In this document: positions 63,767 through 64,000 of the stretch, one piece after another
Layout of the letters: the number at the start of each line of letters is the position of its first letter
Numbering within the stretch: the first letter of the stretch is position 1
Assembly (NCBI GenBank): GCA_004352715.1
Contig: SCFE01000005.1
Location: forward strand, 2,593,019 to 2,657,018
Direction of reading: 5' to 3'
DNA length: 64,000 nt
Source: Hofstenia miamia
Taxonomy: Eukaryota; Xenacoelomorpha; Acoela
Position numbers and translations under genes: made by a program
The notes under the pieces: model-generated
What the model was told of the DNA's origin: nothing
Seen by the model: the letters and a program-made list of their open reading frames with translations, nothing else
Database searches by the model: none

Positions 63767-64000
63767 TAAAAGTTAATTGCAATATATCAATCCGCTTATT
63801 CATTTATGCCTTCAAAGGAAATAAAATATTTATGATAAATCAATAACTTATTTAGTAAATTATAAATTACAAATGATTTCTATAAATTATTTAGTTATTG
63901 TTGCTATTTATAGCAAATATTCCTATAAAAAGCATATTTGTCATCAATAGTAGAGTATGAATTTAACATGATTTCAAACAGAAATAGTATTATTATTATT
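62486..64000. other. AT-rich right end, no gene seen
   Basis: Contains (TA)n blocks at 63150-63190 and 63727-63763. No exon-like island. Confidence 0.5.

Noticed and set aside
1-64000. CRISPR arrays, operons, bacterial signals
   Set aside because: The window is clearly eukaryotic (spliced exons, LINE, Tc1/hAT elements); no such structures were seen. I also recognised no tRNA or rRNA gene by eye.

Overview
This is an AT-rich, intron-rich animal nuclear genome window with many (TA)n microsatellites, decayed DNA transposons, a LINE and assembly gaps. A small arthropod genome, perhaps a parasitic copepod, would fit. That is only a guess: nothing here fixes the species.

The main content is one large gene on the minus strand. 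I rebuilt 17 coding exons between 59192 and 13403 by joining acceptor and donor sites with matching phases (2751 coding bases, about 917 residues). In order the product is: second half of Ig1, Ig2, three laminin/EGF-like modules, Ig3, three fibronectin III domains, a transmembrane helix, and a Ser/Asn-rich cytoplasmic stretch. This is the ectodomain order of the Tie receptor tyrosine kinases (TEK/TIE1), and several motifs agree with TEK as I remember it. The signal peptide and first half of Ig1 lie above 59192 or outside the window. I found no tyrosine kinase exon below 13403. It may lie in gaps, beyond the left edge, or be absent.

Left flank (1-13400): an internally deleted transposase, a Tigger/pogo-type terminus beside a 1000-N gap, a decayed LINE (endonuclease, linker, reverse transcriptase) with a CRE/CCAAT-box cluster inside it, an inverted-repeat element at 8920-9406, a hAT-type MITE with a perfect 8-bp target duplication, a GC-rich block with a TATA box, and two weak candidate terminal exons.

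Receptor introns: these hold two plus-strand exons resembling a Ly6/quiver-type protein (15.2-17.1 kb), four copies of a MITE family (one fills most of a 460-base intron), a dead Tc1-like transposon at 44.1-45.4 kb, and a set of near-identical duplications. The duplications that meet at N runs or single n bases are probably assembly artefacts.

Right flank (59.2-64 kb): mostly AT-rich sequence, with a plus-strand coiled-coil reading frame broken at an A run and one further candidate exon.
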